From Tubiluchus corallicola (Eukaryota; Priapulida; Priapulimorpha; Priapulimorphida; Tubiluchidae), in contig JAQGDQ010000663.1 of assembly GCA_030141605.1 (NCBI GenBank), positions 1-64,000 on the forward strand: DNA of 64,000 nt, given 5' to 3'. A program made the position numbers and the translations under genes. Numbering within the stretch: position 1 is the stretch's first letter; each line of letters begins with the position of its first letter. The notes beneath the pieces were generated by a model. The model searched no databases, was not told where the DNA came from, and was given only the letters and a program-made list of their open reading frames with translations. This document shows positions 32,266-44,386 of the stretch, in pieces.

Positions 32266-33525
32266 GATGCGTCCTTCGTTCAGAGCCAAAACCGCACGCA
32301 GATGAAATCAAAGTTTACATAGCAGAGATTTCATTTGCTCTGTTCAAAATTCCAAACTACAGCACTGCTCTCTTTTAAACTGAATCAGTTCACGTCATTC
32401 GCGGATTCTCTTCGTAAGTACCAGCTTCTCGTCAAGACAATGTACGTTTACTCTCAGCTGTACATAGTTTTGGACGGCGCTAGATGGGCTAAAGCAGAGA
32501 TGTGGGAACCGTATACTTAGCGTTTATGTAATGAAGCCTGTGTTGGTTTATTCAAAGTGAGAGCACGCAGCAAGCCGGACTGACTCGGGGTTTCTGCATT
32601 AGAAATCTCAGTGGTTCCTCAATATGACTATCAAACGAGCGCTTATTTACAACGACATTGCTTACTGTGTGGGGGAGGGTGGGAGAGGGGTGAGATGTAG
32701 CTGTTTAGGTTGGAGCACAATGGATAGGATCAGAATGGAAGTACGTTTTGCCCAAGTGAATGCTCACACCAGACAATAATCCACTAGTTTGTAGTTGTTT
32801 CAGTTAAAATAATTTTCTCTGCTTTGTTACACAAACTTACTACGATGTCTTCGTATGAATTTACAGTAATTTACAAAGTTCACTAACAGCATCAATCTCT
32901 ATTTTATTTTACTAGTATTACCATTAAAATGGAAAGAACTCCATCGTTTATCATTTCAGTCTTCTTTTGTGAAGGGGTTAGGCTGGGCAGAAACATAGTC
33001 GTACGGGAGGAAGTTTCACCAGGGAGGCGGGGGACAGAAGGATTTTGCCCGAACATGTTTCTAGTTGGAGTGATTTCCAATATAGGTGCAAACAACAAGT
33101 TATTTAAATTTATGTTGAGTAAAGAGTGACAAAGTGTCTGAGACAAAATATTTACACTTATAGGTCTACGTGTTTGGAGGTTAAGGAAATCACAGCCTTT
33201 ATATACATAAAAGTGATCACAAAATGACGAAAGGTATTTCTAAATATTTTAATCATTATATAATTTTCATTAATGCGTTTTTTAAAGTTTCTTTCATTCA
33301 CTATTGTCAGAAATCAAATTATAATTAAAAAATTAAAGAAAGGAAAAGGCAAATGAAAAATGACACCATTCCCATTGAGAAAGCAACATAAATCATACCT
33401 CTGTTCATTTCTGGCACTCAGCGCTGCGAATAACGGATATTAAGATAAATACTCTTCACTCAAAATTAATTGCTTTTTACAACAGTTTTATCAGTTTTAT
33501 CTATTCTTTTTGGTTTCTTCTATAC

Positions 33526-33560
33526 GGGGGTGGGGGTGGGGGCGGGGGCGGAGGCGGGGG
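33526..33560 (+). promoter_or_regulatory. candidate G-quadruplex tract
   Basis: Five or more runs of five G separated by single bases, followed by a GGAGGC interruption. It fits the G-quadruplex pattern. It lies about 1.3 kb upstream of the receptor start codon; any regulatory role is inference. Confidence 0.5.
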
Positions 33561-36164
33561 TGTTCTAATCTCCTGACACCCTATGGCACCTGCAATCGTA
33601 TTAGTATATAAATGCAAGAAGTCCATCTTATAATAACCTTTACTAAAAAGTCTGTCAAAAGTTTGTGTTTTCACTTAAACCAAACATGCAAATACCTTCA
33701 GGTAACTCTTTCCAACGTTCCAAAATTCAATTGATATAATGGTGGCGATTTTTCTTTTCCTGTTCCAAGCATGTCTATAGCCTTGCTAGTACTTAAAAAA
33801 GTGTACAAAGGTCTTACGAGAATTGGTGAACTAAAATTGATAACATATACTATTAGAAACTTTTAAAATTATGTAAAGTTAAAAACAATTCGTTGTTCAA
33901 GAAACCCTTTAATTGCAGCTTCTAAAAAGAGTTTATGCAACCGTAAACAATTTTTGAATATTGAAATTTTAATTTTTACAAATGTACAAATGTACAATTC
34001 ATTTGCCCTGGGAGGGTAATGAGTTAAAACAACATGATGTACTTATTTACATTATCACTTCATAACATACAATCTGTAAATGAAAATATACAACATATTA
34101 GACGTCACAACGTATTGCAATTCAATAATTGATCATGGGAATTTCTATCCCGACACTTACAGTGTCTTTATAAGGTTTAGAGATTGCTTTGTCTCTAGAC
34201 CAGGGTGCTCCGTCAACTATCACAGCCGCCATGTCTTTCGCAACGAGTTATTTCCTGCCTCGGACTTTATACCAGGCTTAATCATTAAACAGTTACACGG
34301 TTTATGAAGCGATAAAACAGGTTACCTATATACATGCTTGCACAATAAAACTGCGGAATTAATTGTGCACTCTTTCTTTAGGTACTTCGTACAATTATTT
34401 ATGCAGACCAAATTTTAATTGCTTACTTCAGAAATGAGTTTCCGACACATAACTAGAATCAAAACATTCGCTAAAAACCTAATCAATATGGGTGTAAACA
34501 ATAAAAATCAACTACTGATAGGATTGTCAGGCTGCAAAATTGCTGAATATAGTCATACTGAAATCATTGAAGCATCATAATTAGAAACCATCATACTGGT
34601 GTAACGGAAAACCAAAACAGCAATATCATCAGCATCAAAGTACAATCAGAACTAAAATAACGTGAAACAATGTTAAAGAAATATTCTGATTCAAAACATA
34701 ATGGAACATATATGACCAGCAACTTAAACAATGTCTTATCTTCCTTCAGCAAGATAAAGGCAAAGTTTAACCCTCACTGTTCGTTTAACAATCTAAGCTT
34801 ACAAAAGTGATGCAAACGAATTTATGGAGAAAGACAGCGAATCACCCTATTCTAACAACGAGACCTATAGTTACGTTATTTAAACATTTTTTTTGTTTTT
34901 TTTTCAGTTGAACAGCCGTTACAGATACAATATCCCACATCTCATATGGAATGTCCCGTGGCGTATTAAGTAAATATTGTTCGAGTCTTTGTTTTTAATC
35001 ACTAGTGTACTAATACGATGCTGAAACAAGTAACTAACACAACCATAGTATGTTTGTATTATAATTGTTATACAACTGTTCTTTTTTATAGTGCTGCTTA
35101 CTTATGCAGTTTGTACTGAGCATTTTAGTGTCTGGGTATTTCACTGTTGAAATTGACGTCAAACATGTTGGTCTATCGCTCCGCCTCCGCTGTGATGTAA
35201 GCACGCTCAGCGGCATTCGGGACAACAGCTCACGCATTACAACACTGTCTAAACTAAACTAAACGAAACTGAACAACATGACAGTCACAACTATTGTGTA
35301 ATCAGCAGATAAACTGATTGCACTTTTTCGTAAACACAAATTTGCAGAACAGCAGCTATTTTTACACGAAATTGACACTTCAAGTAGCCAAAAAATGACT
35401 TTTCAATTTAAACAGAATGTAGAGACGAACTTTCAAAGCACTGCAAAATACAGAGACATAAGTATAATCAAGAAACTTAGCCAGTTAGCCTTGCTTTACA
35501 ATAAATGGGCAACAAAAATATTAAGTCTCTCTTGCCTTTGAACATACGAACATCATTCATGGCTGCGATGTATTTCTCTAAATCTCTATATTAATTGATG
35601 ATGTGCTCGTCTGCAACATTTATTAAGGTTTTGTATTTTTCCGTTTGTCAGGCTACGGAAATGGAATAAATTTGATTGTTCCTTTCCATATTCAACCCTT
35701 ATATTGAATGCGAGTTTTGACCACATTTAAGTTAATTTTGACTGTGAAGATCTCATTGAAGTTTATAAAAACTGACCAGAAAAGAAAACATCTTGTTTTG
35801 CCCTTATTTAAAGTTTTATCAAATAGTTGTTTTTATCTAACTTGTAAAGCCATAAACTAAATTAAACTAAACTTCGTATTTTCTTGATTGCAAAATGGTT
35901 TAATCAGCAACTCATAGACGTAAGCGTTGTGCATTTTTTCGTATAAACGAAATATTCGTATAAACGAAAAAACTAGACTTTAGATTTCCACTAATTCACT
36001 TGCAATTTCAATTGACAATAACAAAACCTAGAAGCAGGTCAATATTTCTTCTGCTAACTAATGAAAAGTTGAGCATTTTTCAAAACAGTGTTAGAAGGAG
36101 TTGCAGCTAAATGTCCCGAATGTACGTGCGTTAAGTATGCTCTGCAGGGGTGTGCGAAACAACT

Positions 36165-36171
36165 TGCACGC
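36165..36171 (+). promoter_or_regulatory. possible metal response element
   Basis: TGCACGC fits the TGCRCNC core bound by MTF-1 and lies about 0.8 kb upstream of the metallothionein start. A single seven-base match can occur by chance. Confidence 0.2.
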
Positions 36172-36366
36172 TGATTGGGCAGTCAGCGAAAATGATTGAC
36201 ATTATGTTAGACGTTAATTGCTATAAACAGATCGCAAAACGTCAATGAACCAGGGGGGGGGTCCACCTCGCGACGGCCAATTAGCTCTCCCTTTGTCTTC
36301 CCTCCTTCTTCGCCTGAGTTAAGCAGAAAATATACTGCGAGAGTTAACATCAATTGTGCATTATTG

Positions 36367-36400
<34 letters not shown>

Positions 36401-36985
36401 TTTCTCCAAAGTTACCAGGACCAAATTTACCTGCACCAAACTTACTACTACCAAATTTTTCCATGCTTTCCGGTTTGTCTACATGCTGTAAGAACTTGCA
36501 GCGAGGATGTTTGTGAGAAAGTGTGTTACGTCATCAAGTTGGGCGGGCCTAAACTCGGCTTGCTATCTGTGTGTAATTTAGTGTACGAATCAAGGCACTA
36601 ATGACTAATATACAAATAACAACAAAAACACATTACCCCATACCGTTGCAGTAATTCCTGAAAATGATGGTTCACTGGATACGGCTATTTGCATGGCCTC
36701 ATGCGAATGAGGTCACGGTTGAAGCGCCGGGCAAAATGTTTAAAAAGCGTGTGAATCGGTGGGTATGACAGGTTACACAATACATAATGTCAAGTGAGTA
36801 ATGATGCTTAAAGCCCTTGGCTATTATAGGAGGACTGAAGATACTGTTAACTTGTCAACGCTACAGTAGTACTGATACATAAGTTCCGTTGACAACTTAG
36901 TTTAAAACACTTTGCTTGGAGTAGCAACCGCGCCTGGGAAGAGATAAGAAATCTAACTGCGCAACCAGCAGACACCTAGGCAATA

Positions 36986-36998
36986 ATGCCAAAATCAG
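36986..36998 (+). CDS. metallothionein exon 1 (13 nt coding)
   Basis: ATG followed by three codons and one base, before a GTAAGC donor. The phase 1 join makes Ala at residue 5. The start is chosen because it joins in frame to the cysteine-rich exon and is preceded by CAATA, with a typical short first exon. Confidence 0.8.
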
Positions 36999-37959
36999 GT
37001 AAGCCCTTTGTTTTATTATTTTTATCTATTTTTCTGATTTAGACGTGCATTTTGTTTTTCGATGTTTATATAAGTTCAAGGCTTTGGAAACCTTTTCGTA
37101 TTATAAGGCAAATAATTTTGTAACAAATTTTATTGACGAAACACTTACTTCCATATTCTTACGGCTGTGCAGAAAAACTCATTGGTCCACGTTCCAAGAT
37201 TCTAGCGTTGAAATTAACTGCGTTAATTCACATTCCAGCATTATGAAAGAGCTGAGGACTGGAAGACATGCAATTTGAGTCTATTATACATGGTTCATTT
37301 ATAGGCATAACCATTTTGGCAACAAATTTGAAAATATACGATGATTGCTGAAATCCTATAAAGAGCAATAATAATTTAGAAAGTCTGGAAAAATTCTTCA
37401 CTCTACTGAGACTCGAACCCAAGACCATTTGTTTTTAAAGTTATTTACCCATATCATCTTAGCTTTTCTAGTAGCTCTTTGGTATTTGTTATGGTTTTAC
37501 TAGCAGAATGTAATCAAGAATAACTAGTCTCAAGAAACATTCGACTTAGTTACAAGGCTTGCATATCTTGACATAGCTGGAATACGTGCTATATAAACAG
37601 TGTTGGTGGCTATCTTTATTTAAATGGAATTTGCGCATTACTAGAGATGATTGGTAAAAACTGTCAACAATATATTGTTGTTGTTGTTTGCTGTTGCTGC
37701 CGCCGATCCTTTTGAACTTGATGATGGCGTTTTTTGCTCTATTGATGCTTTTTCTGTGTTTTTAGCTGAATGCAAGTGCTTAAATTGCACATGTGGCGAC
37801 AACTGCCAGTGCACATCTAACCAGTGCGCATGCTCCGTGGATTGCAAGTGCAACCCGTGCACATGCACCTCTTGCAAGTGTGGGCAGTCCAGTGAAAAGT
37901 GTTGCGACAAGGGATGCAAATGCACCGACTGCAAATGCACCAACTGCGGCGGGAAGTAG
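36986..37959 (+). CDS. metallothionein, 2 exons
   Basis: Small cytosolic protein that binds Zn, Cd and Cu through cysteine thiolates, used in metal storage and detoxification. Exon 1 is 36986-36998 (MPKS plus one base, donor GTAAGC). Exon 2 is 37766-37959, after TTTTTAG. The joined protein is 68 aa with 21 cysteines, no aromatic residue and no His. Cysteines are mostly in C-X-C pairs (CKC, CTC, CQC, CAC, CKC), with one CC pair near residue 51-52, and end CGGK. Length and cysteine count resemble mollusc metallothioneins, but the cysteine spacing is not a clear match to any one family. The longer ORF starting at 37651 runs into the intron and is not the real start. A polyadenylation signal follows at 38181. 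Confidence 0.9.
37290..37450 (-). mobile_element. tRNA-like SINE fragment in metallothionein intron
   Basis: The minus strand shows GGTTCGAGTCT (37419-37409), a good B box, with a weak A-box-like stretch about 45 bases before it. It is followed by a body containing GGTTATGCCTATAAATGAAC, which loosely resembles the bodies at 57.6 and 57.95 kb. Confidence 0.4.
37766..37959 (+). CDS. metallothionein exon 2
   Basis: Carries all 21 cysteines and the TAG stop (37957-37959). The acceptor is TTTTTAG at 37765. Confidence 0.92.
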
Positions 37960-38180
37960 ACAGCCTCGTGCTTCCACCTGGATTATATTTTCTGAAATTC
38001 TTCATGATGACCAAACACAGCAACAACAACGGCGTAAATGAAACTCCAGAAAAGAATTTCGTCAATATTTTGAATGCTTTGCATTAGAAAACAATTGCTA
38101 ATTTGTTAGAAAATCTGGTACTTAAATGTTGACATTAACTAAATAATCTGATTAGTATATGTTTCCATGAAATGATTAGA

Positions 38181-38186
38181 AATAAA
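38181..38186 (+). terminator. polyadenylation signal, metallothionein
   Basis: AATAAA 222 nt after the stop codon; another AATAAA lies at 38284-38289. Confidence 0.6.
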
Positions 38187-38299
38187 AAAACTCCAAAATC
38201 CAGTCTTTTAATCATTTTAATAGTTGGTTTCAACCTTTTTAGAGATGTAGGAACCATTCAAACCACTCAGTTGTACTATATTAAATAAAAGTTCGTTTG

Positions 38300-40069
38300 C
38301 AACAGAGTAAATTGTTATGGCTGTCATTTACTGAAAAAAAGCAAAACGACCTTCGCCTATAAGCCGTTAAAAATGAATTTATATTTTTCATCTGTCTTCC
38401 TATCTCCTCGACGTGCATACGACTTGCGTACGATTTACACAAAAAGCACTGGTACACACTGCATAGAACTAGCCTGAGATCAACGACTCAGACTACATTA
38501 TAACAGTGCTGCATCGACATGCCAGGAGGATTATGCTTTGTGTTTGCAGTATTATATAACTCGCGTGTATTGATCCTGTCGAAAACGCTTATTTTTAGCA
38601 GTTGAAACATAAAACGCTTAATTTTATAACGATGAAGTGAATGTTTTTAACTTTATGTAAAAAGTTTGAATCTTTGCAAAATAGGCGGGACAGCAAAACT
38701 TGGGCGACTGAAACCCCTGAATTGAATTACTTTTCGCATTTTCGACGTAAAGAAAATACTGAATTGAGTTTAATTTGCAGCAATTTTCTAAATATATGCA
38801 CTTTTACTTTTATATCGAAAACAGGAAAGTAATTAAAATATGGGCATAATTGTTGATGAATATCACATCTTTACAATGATGATACTTCCAACGACGATGA
38901 AGCAAGAGTGATTAGTATATGTTTAGTAATAAAGGTTTCATCTGGTCTGTTATAAGAGACCTACGTTTTAGTGAAAAGAAAATGACAATATGACAAAATT
39001 CTGGCACCATTAAATGTGTACGTCAAGTCTAATACAAAAAGACTTTAGACATACATAATTATACTGTGCCCACGATAATGAGCGAAGGAGAAACATAGTG
39101 ATTGTCAGTGCTATTATGACTACTGCCTTGCTAGCTAGACTTTTGCACAGAAAAATTATCATATTATATGAATGTATGAAAGAAGCCTAATTCAGCTAAT
39201 TACATGGCCAGTTGGGCATAATGTATACTATAGACTTATCCTATACTATACTATAGACTTGAAAAACAATTACACGCGTAATTGATTACGATGCAAATCT
39301 AACTTTGAAAAACCAGTTTGCAAGGAAAGATCCATGCAAACAAAACACAAAACATTTAAACTCCAGATATGCCATACTGGCGTAGTTCTCGGCAGATCTC
39401 ACATAATCGTTATATTGACGTTTATTTTAATAAACTGATAATAATTTTTACCGCCTTTAAATTCAGCCTGCTATGACGTTTTTGTACTAACCTCCATACA
39501 ATATCACGAGCATAAATACCTACAAAGAACAAGACTATTCTTACACAACAACATCATCGCCCCAACAACAAACTCTCATATAAAACATCAGCTTATCATG
39601 TAATAGTATTATAATTCTTTGTGCATTTTAGAATTATTCTCATTTTCATAATAATAGTACTCATATGTACTGAAACGTTAATCTTTATAATTACTTTATT
39701 ATAATATAGTTGTGTGCTTTGCCATTTTCAATTCAATGATTTCCCAATTATTAAAGTTTTAATACTCATATTTAATATTATATTCAGAACCAAAGCATTT
39801 GGTACAGTACAGCATCTAATCTTCCTGTTTGTGCAGCGCTGATTTCAAATTGTTAATAACCAGTGCCACTTTTGGCAAAAAATTACACTTTTAAGCAACC
39901 CAGTAATAATAGTTGTAGCCCAATTATTCTCTTAGGGGAATCTCAACGAAAGGCTGTGAAGACCGTCAAGACTTTGAACCTTGATATTATTTTCTTCATC
40001 TCCTTCTCCTTCTTCAAAGTCTCACTCCATCTATTGTAGATATTGAGGCATTAACATTTATTAGAACAT
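38300..40069. other. intergenic, no gene recognised
   Basis: AT-rich sequence between metallothionein and the next repeats. Short ORFs (for example 38641-38832) have no recognisable domain. Confidence 0.5.
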
Positions 40070-40390
40070 TCCACCTACTTCTATCTGCAGATAACAGGCA
40101 AGTTCTTTTACTCCTAAATCTAGATTTGGTTGAACTTGTTGAACATCTCTATCTATCTTAGCTATCCAAGTTGTTTTTGGTATGAAAGGTGGTTCTTTGC
40201 AAGCTTTTAAGGCGTTTCTTACTTCACTTGGTAATCTTAGAAGATATCCTAGCCATTTTAATTATGTGTGGCTATCTTATCTTCAAAACTTTCCTTATAA
40301 GACTTCTATGAAACGTGTCAATCTGCTTTTCTTGAGTAATCACTAAGCTTCATGTTTCACTACTGTACATAAGTATGTTAGTAATATTTT
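40070..40390 (-). mobile_element. non-LTR retrotransposon 3' end fragment (family R), copy 1
   Basis: Reverse-orientation relative of 58255-58645. Shared stretches include ACTCAAGAAAAGC, TTATAAGGAA, TGGCTAGGA, CTTCTAAGATTA and AAGTGAAGT. The encoded remnants correspond to the RWLGH...AL..A tail found at the C-terminus of many non-LTR polyproteins. Degenerate. Confidence 0.7.
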
Positions 40391-40636
40391 CAAGATATAA
40401 TAACAAAATTTCATTTAAATGCTGTTGCATTAACGACAGTTGCTACTATAGCTCTTCCTATGTGCTATTTTGGTGTTTGTTTTGTATCGTCACTCATCAG
40501 AGTGTTCATTGTTCAAGTTCTATTTTGTCATAAAATAGAAATATTTTGTCATAGAAACGTTGAGTGTGGACAAAATTACAAAATTATGTTTAAACGAGCA
40601 AAGAATTCCTGTCAGGATTGCCTAGCTTGCGTCTCA

Positions 40637-40812
40637 TCACGTGAATTTGATGACGTTCCAGACGTCAGAAAAAAGGAGTGACTTGCTATGATTTTCGACG
40701 AAGTGATTTGCCAGTAGCTTGAGCACGTGATATTTTGTTCTAGAAAGCTCCATCCTTGACATCTGCTCGACAGGATCAAAACAAAAACAGTACGAGGTGA
40801 GGGAAGAAGAAT
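40637..40812 (+). promoter_or_regulatory. candidate CREBRF promoter / 5' UTR exon
   Basis: A cluster of a palindromic TCACGTGA E-box (40637-40644), TGACGTTC and GACGTC CRE-like sites (40651-40666) and a second CACGTG (40724-40729). A good donor, GAAT/GTAAGT, follows at about 40812/40813. It could be a promoter and non-coding first exon for CREBRF 3.6 kb downstream. Only motif content and position support it. Confidence 0.3.
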
Positions 40813-41518
40813 GTAAGTATTTATAAAAATATTGTTGTTGCAGTAGCCATTGAATACTGTGTTTGATAAGTGAATTAAAAAGATTGCGAGAGTGTTTGTG
40901 AATATATTTTTAGTATTCGTGCTCAAGGTTTTTCTAGAATCTTAATGAATTTGGAAGGTAAGTGATGCTGTAGTAGCGAAAGTGTACGACCATGTTGCGC
41001 AATCATGTGATGTTGTTGACAATTTTATGGTTATTGAGCCAAATTAGCTAAATAACCTCTAAGATCCGATTCGCAGAATAGCGTGAAAATAATGTAAGTA
41101 AGCCTAAAATACTAAGTTTAAAATTGTATGGAAGTGGCCATTTTACTTTTCTTGTTTGGTATGTTTACATGTGTATTCTTTCACGTGTAACTGGCGAATT
41201 CCAGTTCGTTTACTCTACAAAATACAACAAAATTATTTTGAATACTGGTTGTTCCTTAGAAGTTTTCCGTAGTTATGAACAATATGAGATAATTTTACTG
41301 TTTTACAATAAATGACTAACAGAAGAGGAGGAAAAAGTTGGGAAAGAATGACAATACAAGGTATTGTGCATGGTATGGCGCAGAACGTCACTACACATTT
41401 TTATACTATTTTGGGTCAAATGTCTATATTAATTGATTATGTTGCGGGTGTCCATGACGTTTATAGCACTGCATTTAGCTGCATAACCTTTAAACAGTGT
41501 ATGTATGATCTAGCTGGT

Positions 41519-41520
41519 AC

Positions 41521-41565
<45 letters not shown>
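41519..41565 (+). repeat. (TA)n-(TG)n dinucleotide array
   Basis: About nine TA units followed by about fourteen TG units. Confidence 0.93.
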
Positions 41566-41567
<2 letters not shown>

Positions 41568-42086
41568 CGTCTGTCTAGTGGTAAACCTTTGATTCTGTTT
41601 CTGAGGTTTTTTACAAGTGACAGGCCGTAAAATATGTTTTAAAGTATATTATGTTGTTAAGAGAAAGCTCAGGTCAACTCTTAATTTAACAGAAAAAATT
41701 GCTTTGAGCTTTGTTAAGTTTTTCTGGGTGAGATGAATTGTTTTCAGTTAGCGGGAAGAAATGCGATGCCTAACAATGATGTTGGCAGGATTATGTAATT
41801 TTTTATGTTTGGCATATGGAGATCTTTGTAGTTTAAAGCAATTATGAGCTGTTGTAATTTACTAGATTGACCAGAGTTAAAATAAAAATGTACAAAATAT
41901 AGGGCTCAGCCTCCTACCATATGAATATCTTTGAATAATTGTGGGTAAAAATTTACAAGTACTATGGTTCTTGTTAATATTTAAAAGAAAAGTTTATGTC
42001 TTCAGCACAAGAAATGACTTGTCTAGCACACCAAGAACTTCATTGTAATGTTGTCTGCTATAAATAGTTGAAAAAAGTACATCTCG

Positions 42087-43608
42087 GGCCGGCCACAAAA
42101 AATTTGTTTCTGTCTTATCTCATGAGCTCAAGAGATGTCAGTAAGGAAGGAGAAAAAAATTTCAAAATTTTTTTTAAAGCTTTATGAATGGTTAAAGCTG
42201 AATCTTGGTACATTTAAAATCAGCTGAAATCAAAGTTTGTTTATTTCCCACTGTTTAGCAGTAATGTTTTAAATTTCACACTTTGTTCTATAGGTTTTGG
42301 TTTGTATTGATTATAATTATTGATTATCGTATAGTCTGTTTTTGTATGCATGTTCTGATAATTATTGTATAAGCGGTAGCACTACTTGACTATTAGTAAA
42401 CTGTTTTGGCGGAAAGTCCAATGCTTTTAGCCTCCAGCATGATAATTGGCATCATACAAAATGGGAACCCTAGCCCAGAGTTAGCTGTAGAAAAATATGG
42501 TTGCCCCTCGCCAAAACAATGATGTTACTATAATTATTGAATTTTATGTTTTAAATTAAAAACGTATGCTTTTATATAACTGTGTGCGGTAAGTATATGA
42601 ACGTACAAATAATTATAAATTCCCAGCTGGGTGCACAACAAAAAATAATAATACCCAGGCGATTAGACGGAAACGGAAGTATTTTTATTGCCGGCTAGGC
42701 ACTGATTAGTTAGCACAGCTAGTCAACATTAATAATTGATTTATTTGCATGTGCACGGCACCGGATGATGTGTCTCGCCCACCCATTAGGTTAGGATTTT
42801 AATTTGTCTTTGCTCCAAGAAATATGTCAAAACTGCAAACGGCGAAATTTTATTACCTACATATCTTTTAGATTGCAAAACTATGTAACTTTGAAATTGT
42901 TGGTTGCTCGCTGTACACTGTCCAGTATACCTTATCTAGAAACATATACTTTGGGCTGACAATAAAAATACTTCTGTTTCCATATAATCACTAATCCATC
43001 TAATTTTTTTATCGCGCACCCTGCCGGGAATTTTATAATTTTTTTGTACGTTCATATACTTATTTGACACAGTCATATAAAAGCGTATTTTTTACATTTA
43101 AAACGTAAAATGCTATAATTATTATAACATTGTTTTTTTGGGGAACGCAGGATGTGGCCATGTTTTTCCATGGCTAACTCTCGGCCAGGATTGCTATTTT
43201 GTATGATGCTCATTGTATTGCAGGCTAAAAAATATTGAATTTTCCGCCAAATCTGTGTATTAATGGCCGAGTAGTGTTGCCGCTTATACTATAATTATCA
43301 GAACATACACGTTCATGATAAAAAACAGACTATTGAATAATCGATAATTATACGATAATATAGTAACGCGAAACTAAAAAACAAAGCGTGAAAAAATGTG
43401 CATTGAAAAAATTTAAAACATTACTGCTAACCAGTGGGAATTAAACAAACTTTGATTTCAACTGATTTTAAATATTCCACGATTCAGCATTAAACATTCA
43501 CAAAGCATTAAGAAAATTTCTTTTTCGAAAAATAATTTTTTCCTTCCTCCCACCTGACATCTTTTGAGCTCATGAGGTAAGCCAGAAACAGATTTTTTGT
43601 GGCCGGCC
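42087..43608. mobile_element. 1.5-kb foldback element with long terminal inverted repeats
   Basis: Begins GGCCGGCCACAAAAAATTTG and ends with the complement, CAGATTTTTTGTGGCCGGCC. The two arms, about 600-700 bp each, pair along their length with mismatches: ATCAGCTGAAATCAAAGTTTG pairs with the region near 43450, and GTATATGAACGTAC near 42593 pairs with GTACGTTCATATAC near 43047. A loop of about 250 bp lies around 42700-42950. No transposase ORF. Likely a non-autonomous DNA transposon. Confidence 0.8.
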
Positions 43609-43868
43609 TTGTGTACAGTATAATGTACCCGTTTATATTGCATTGATAGCTACTAAACTGTTACTGTATATTAACTCTTTTGTGGTATGATATTACGACT
43701 AGTTGATGTTTGCTGAATTAGTGATTTCTTCAACTGACATGATTTCATTTTTGTTTTAATTAGTTATAGTCAATTAGCATTTTTTTATATTTCTTAATAG
43801 CTATCTCAATACGATGAAAGAAGAGCAGTCTGATGGTTGAACAGTTTCATGTCGTGTTGTGCTTATAG

Positions 43869-43912
43869 AAGCTGTGCAAATGATTCTAAAGCGAGATATA
43901 AAACCAGACACA
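43869..43912 (+). other. possible upstream CREBRF exon (44 nt)
   Basis: Bounded by GTGCTTATAG and GTAAGTGC. It contains an ATG that would read MILKRDIKPDT and join in phase 0 to the ATG at 44387, adding 11 residues. It could equally be 5' UTR or a chance match. Confidence 0.35.
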
Positions 43913-44386
43913 GTAAGTGCTTTGTTCGATATCTTTTTAGCTTTGTGCGTGTTCCATATGGACTTAAATTACAGCTCAAGCGAAAAACGTATGGTAGTTT
44001 TCCCTGATGAATTCTCTTATCCTAATGAAGTGGGATGCTAAAATAGTGTTTCCTTTTAAAGTCACAAAGGAAAGTAAAAAAAGACTAATATAAGAATAAT
44101 ACTGCTTGGGATCTCACTCGCAAACTTTGCTCTGCATCAGTAGAATGTTTGTTCAATGTTGGAAAATTTTAACAAAAAGATTATAAGGCACAAATTCTGC
44201 TGATATATAAGATTTATACTTATATGTGCTAATTCGCATTAGAAACTGTGGTACTATCATACCATCATATAAGTGGCCAGTAGATCTGATTTCTAGTTTT
44301 AATCTAAAGTAAAAATTTGTGAAATGTCCTTGTTCATTATGAGTTTACGTTTTGATTTTGATCACCTTGCGTTTTGTGTTTTTCAG

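Larger units (their letters stand above)
32266..36985. other. intergenic region between divergent nAChR and metallothionein genes
   Basis: About 4.7 kb, probably with both promoters. It contains a G-rich tract (33526-33560), an ATT microsatellite (36366-36398) and a run of nine G (36253-36261). The short ORFs here have no recognisable domains. Confidence 0.5.

Noticed and set aside
37651-37765. Longer N-terminus for metallothionein from the ATG at 37651
   Set aside because: That stretch is hydrophobic intron sequence ending in a TTTTTAG acceptor; splicing from 36998 gives a standard metallothionein N-terminus.
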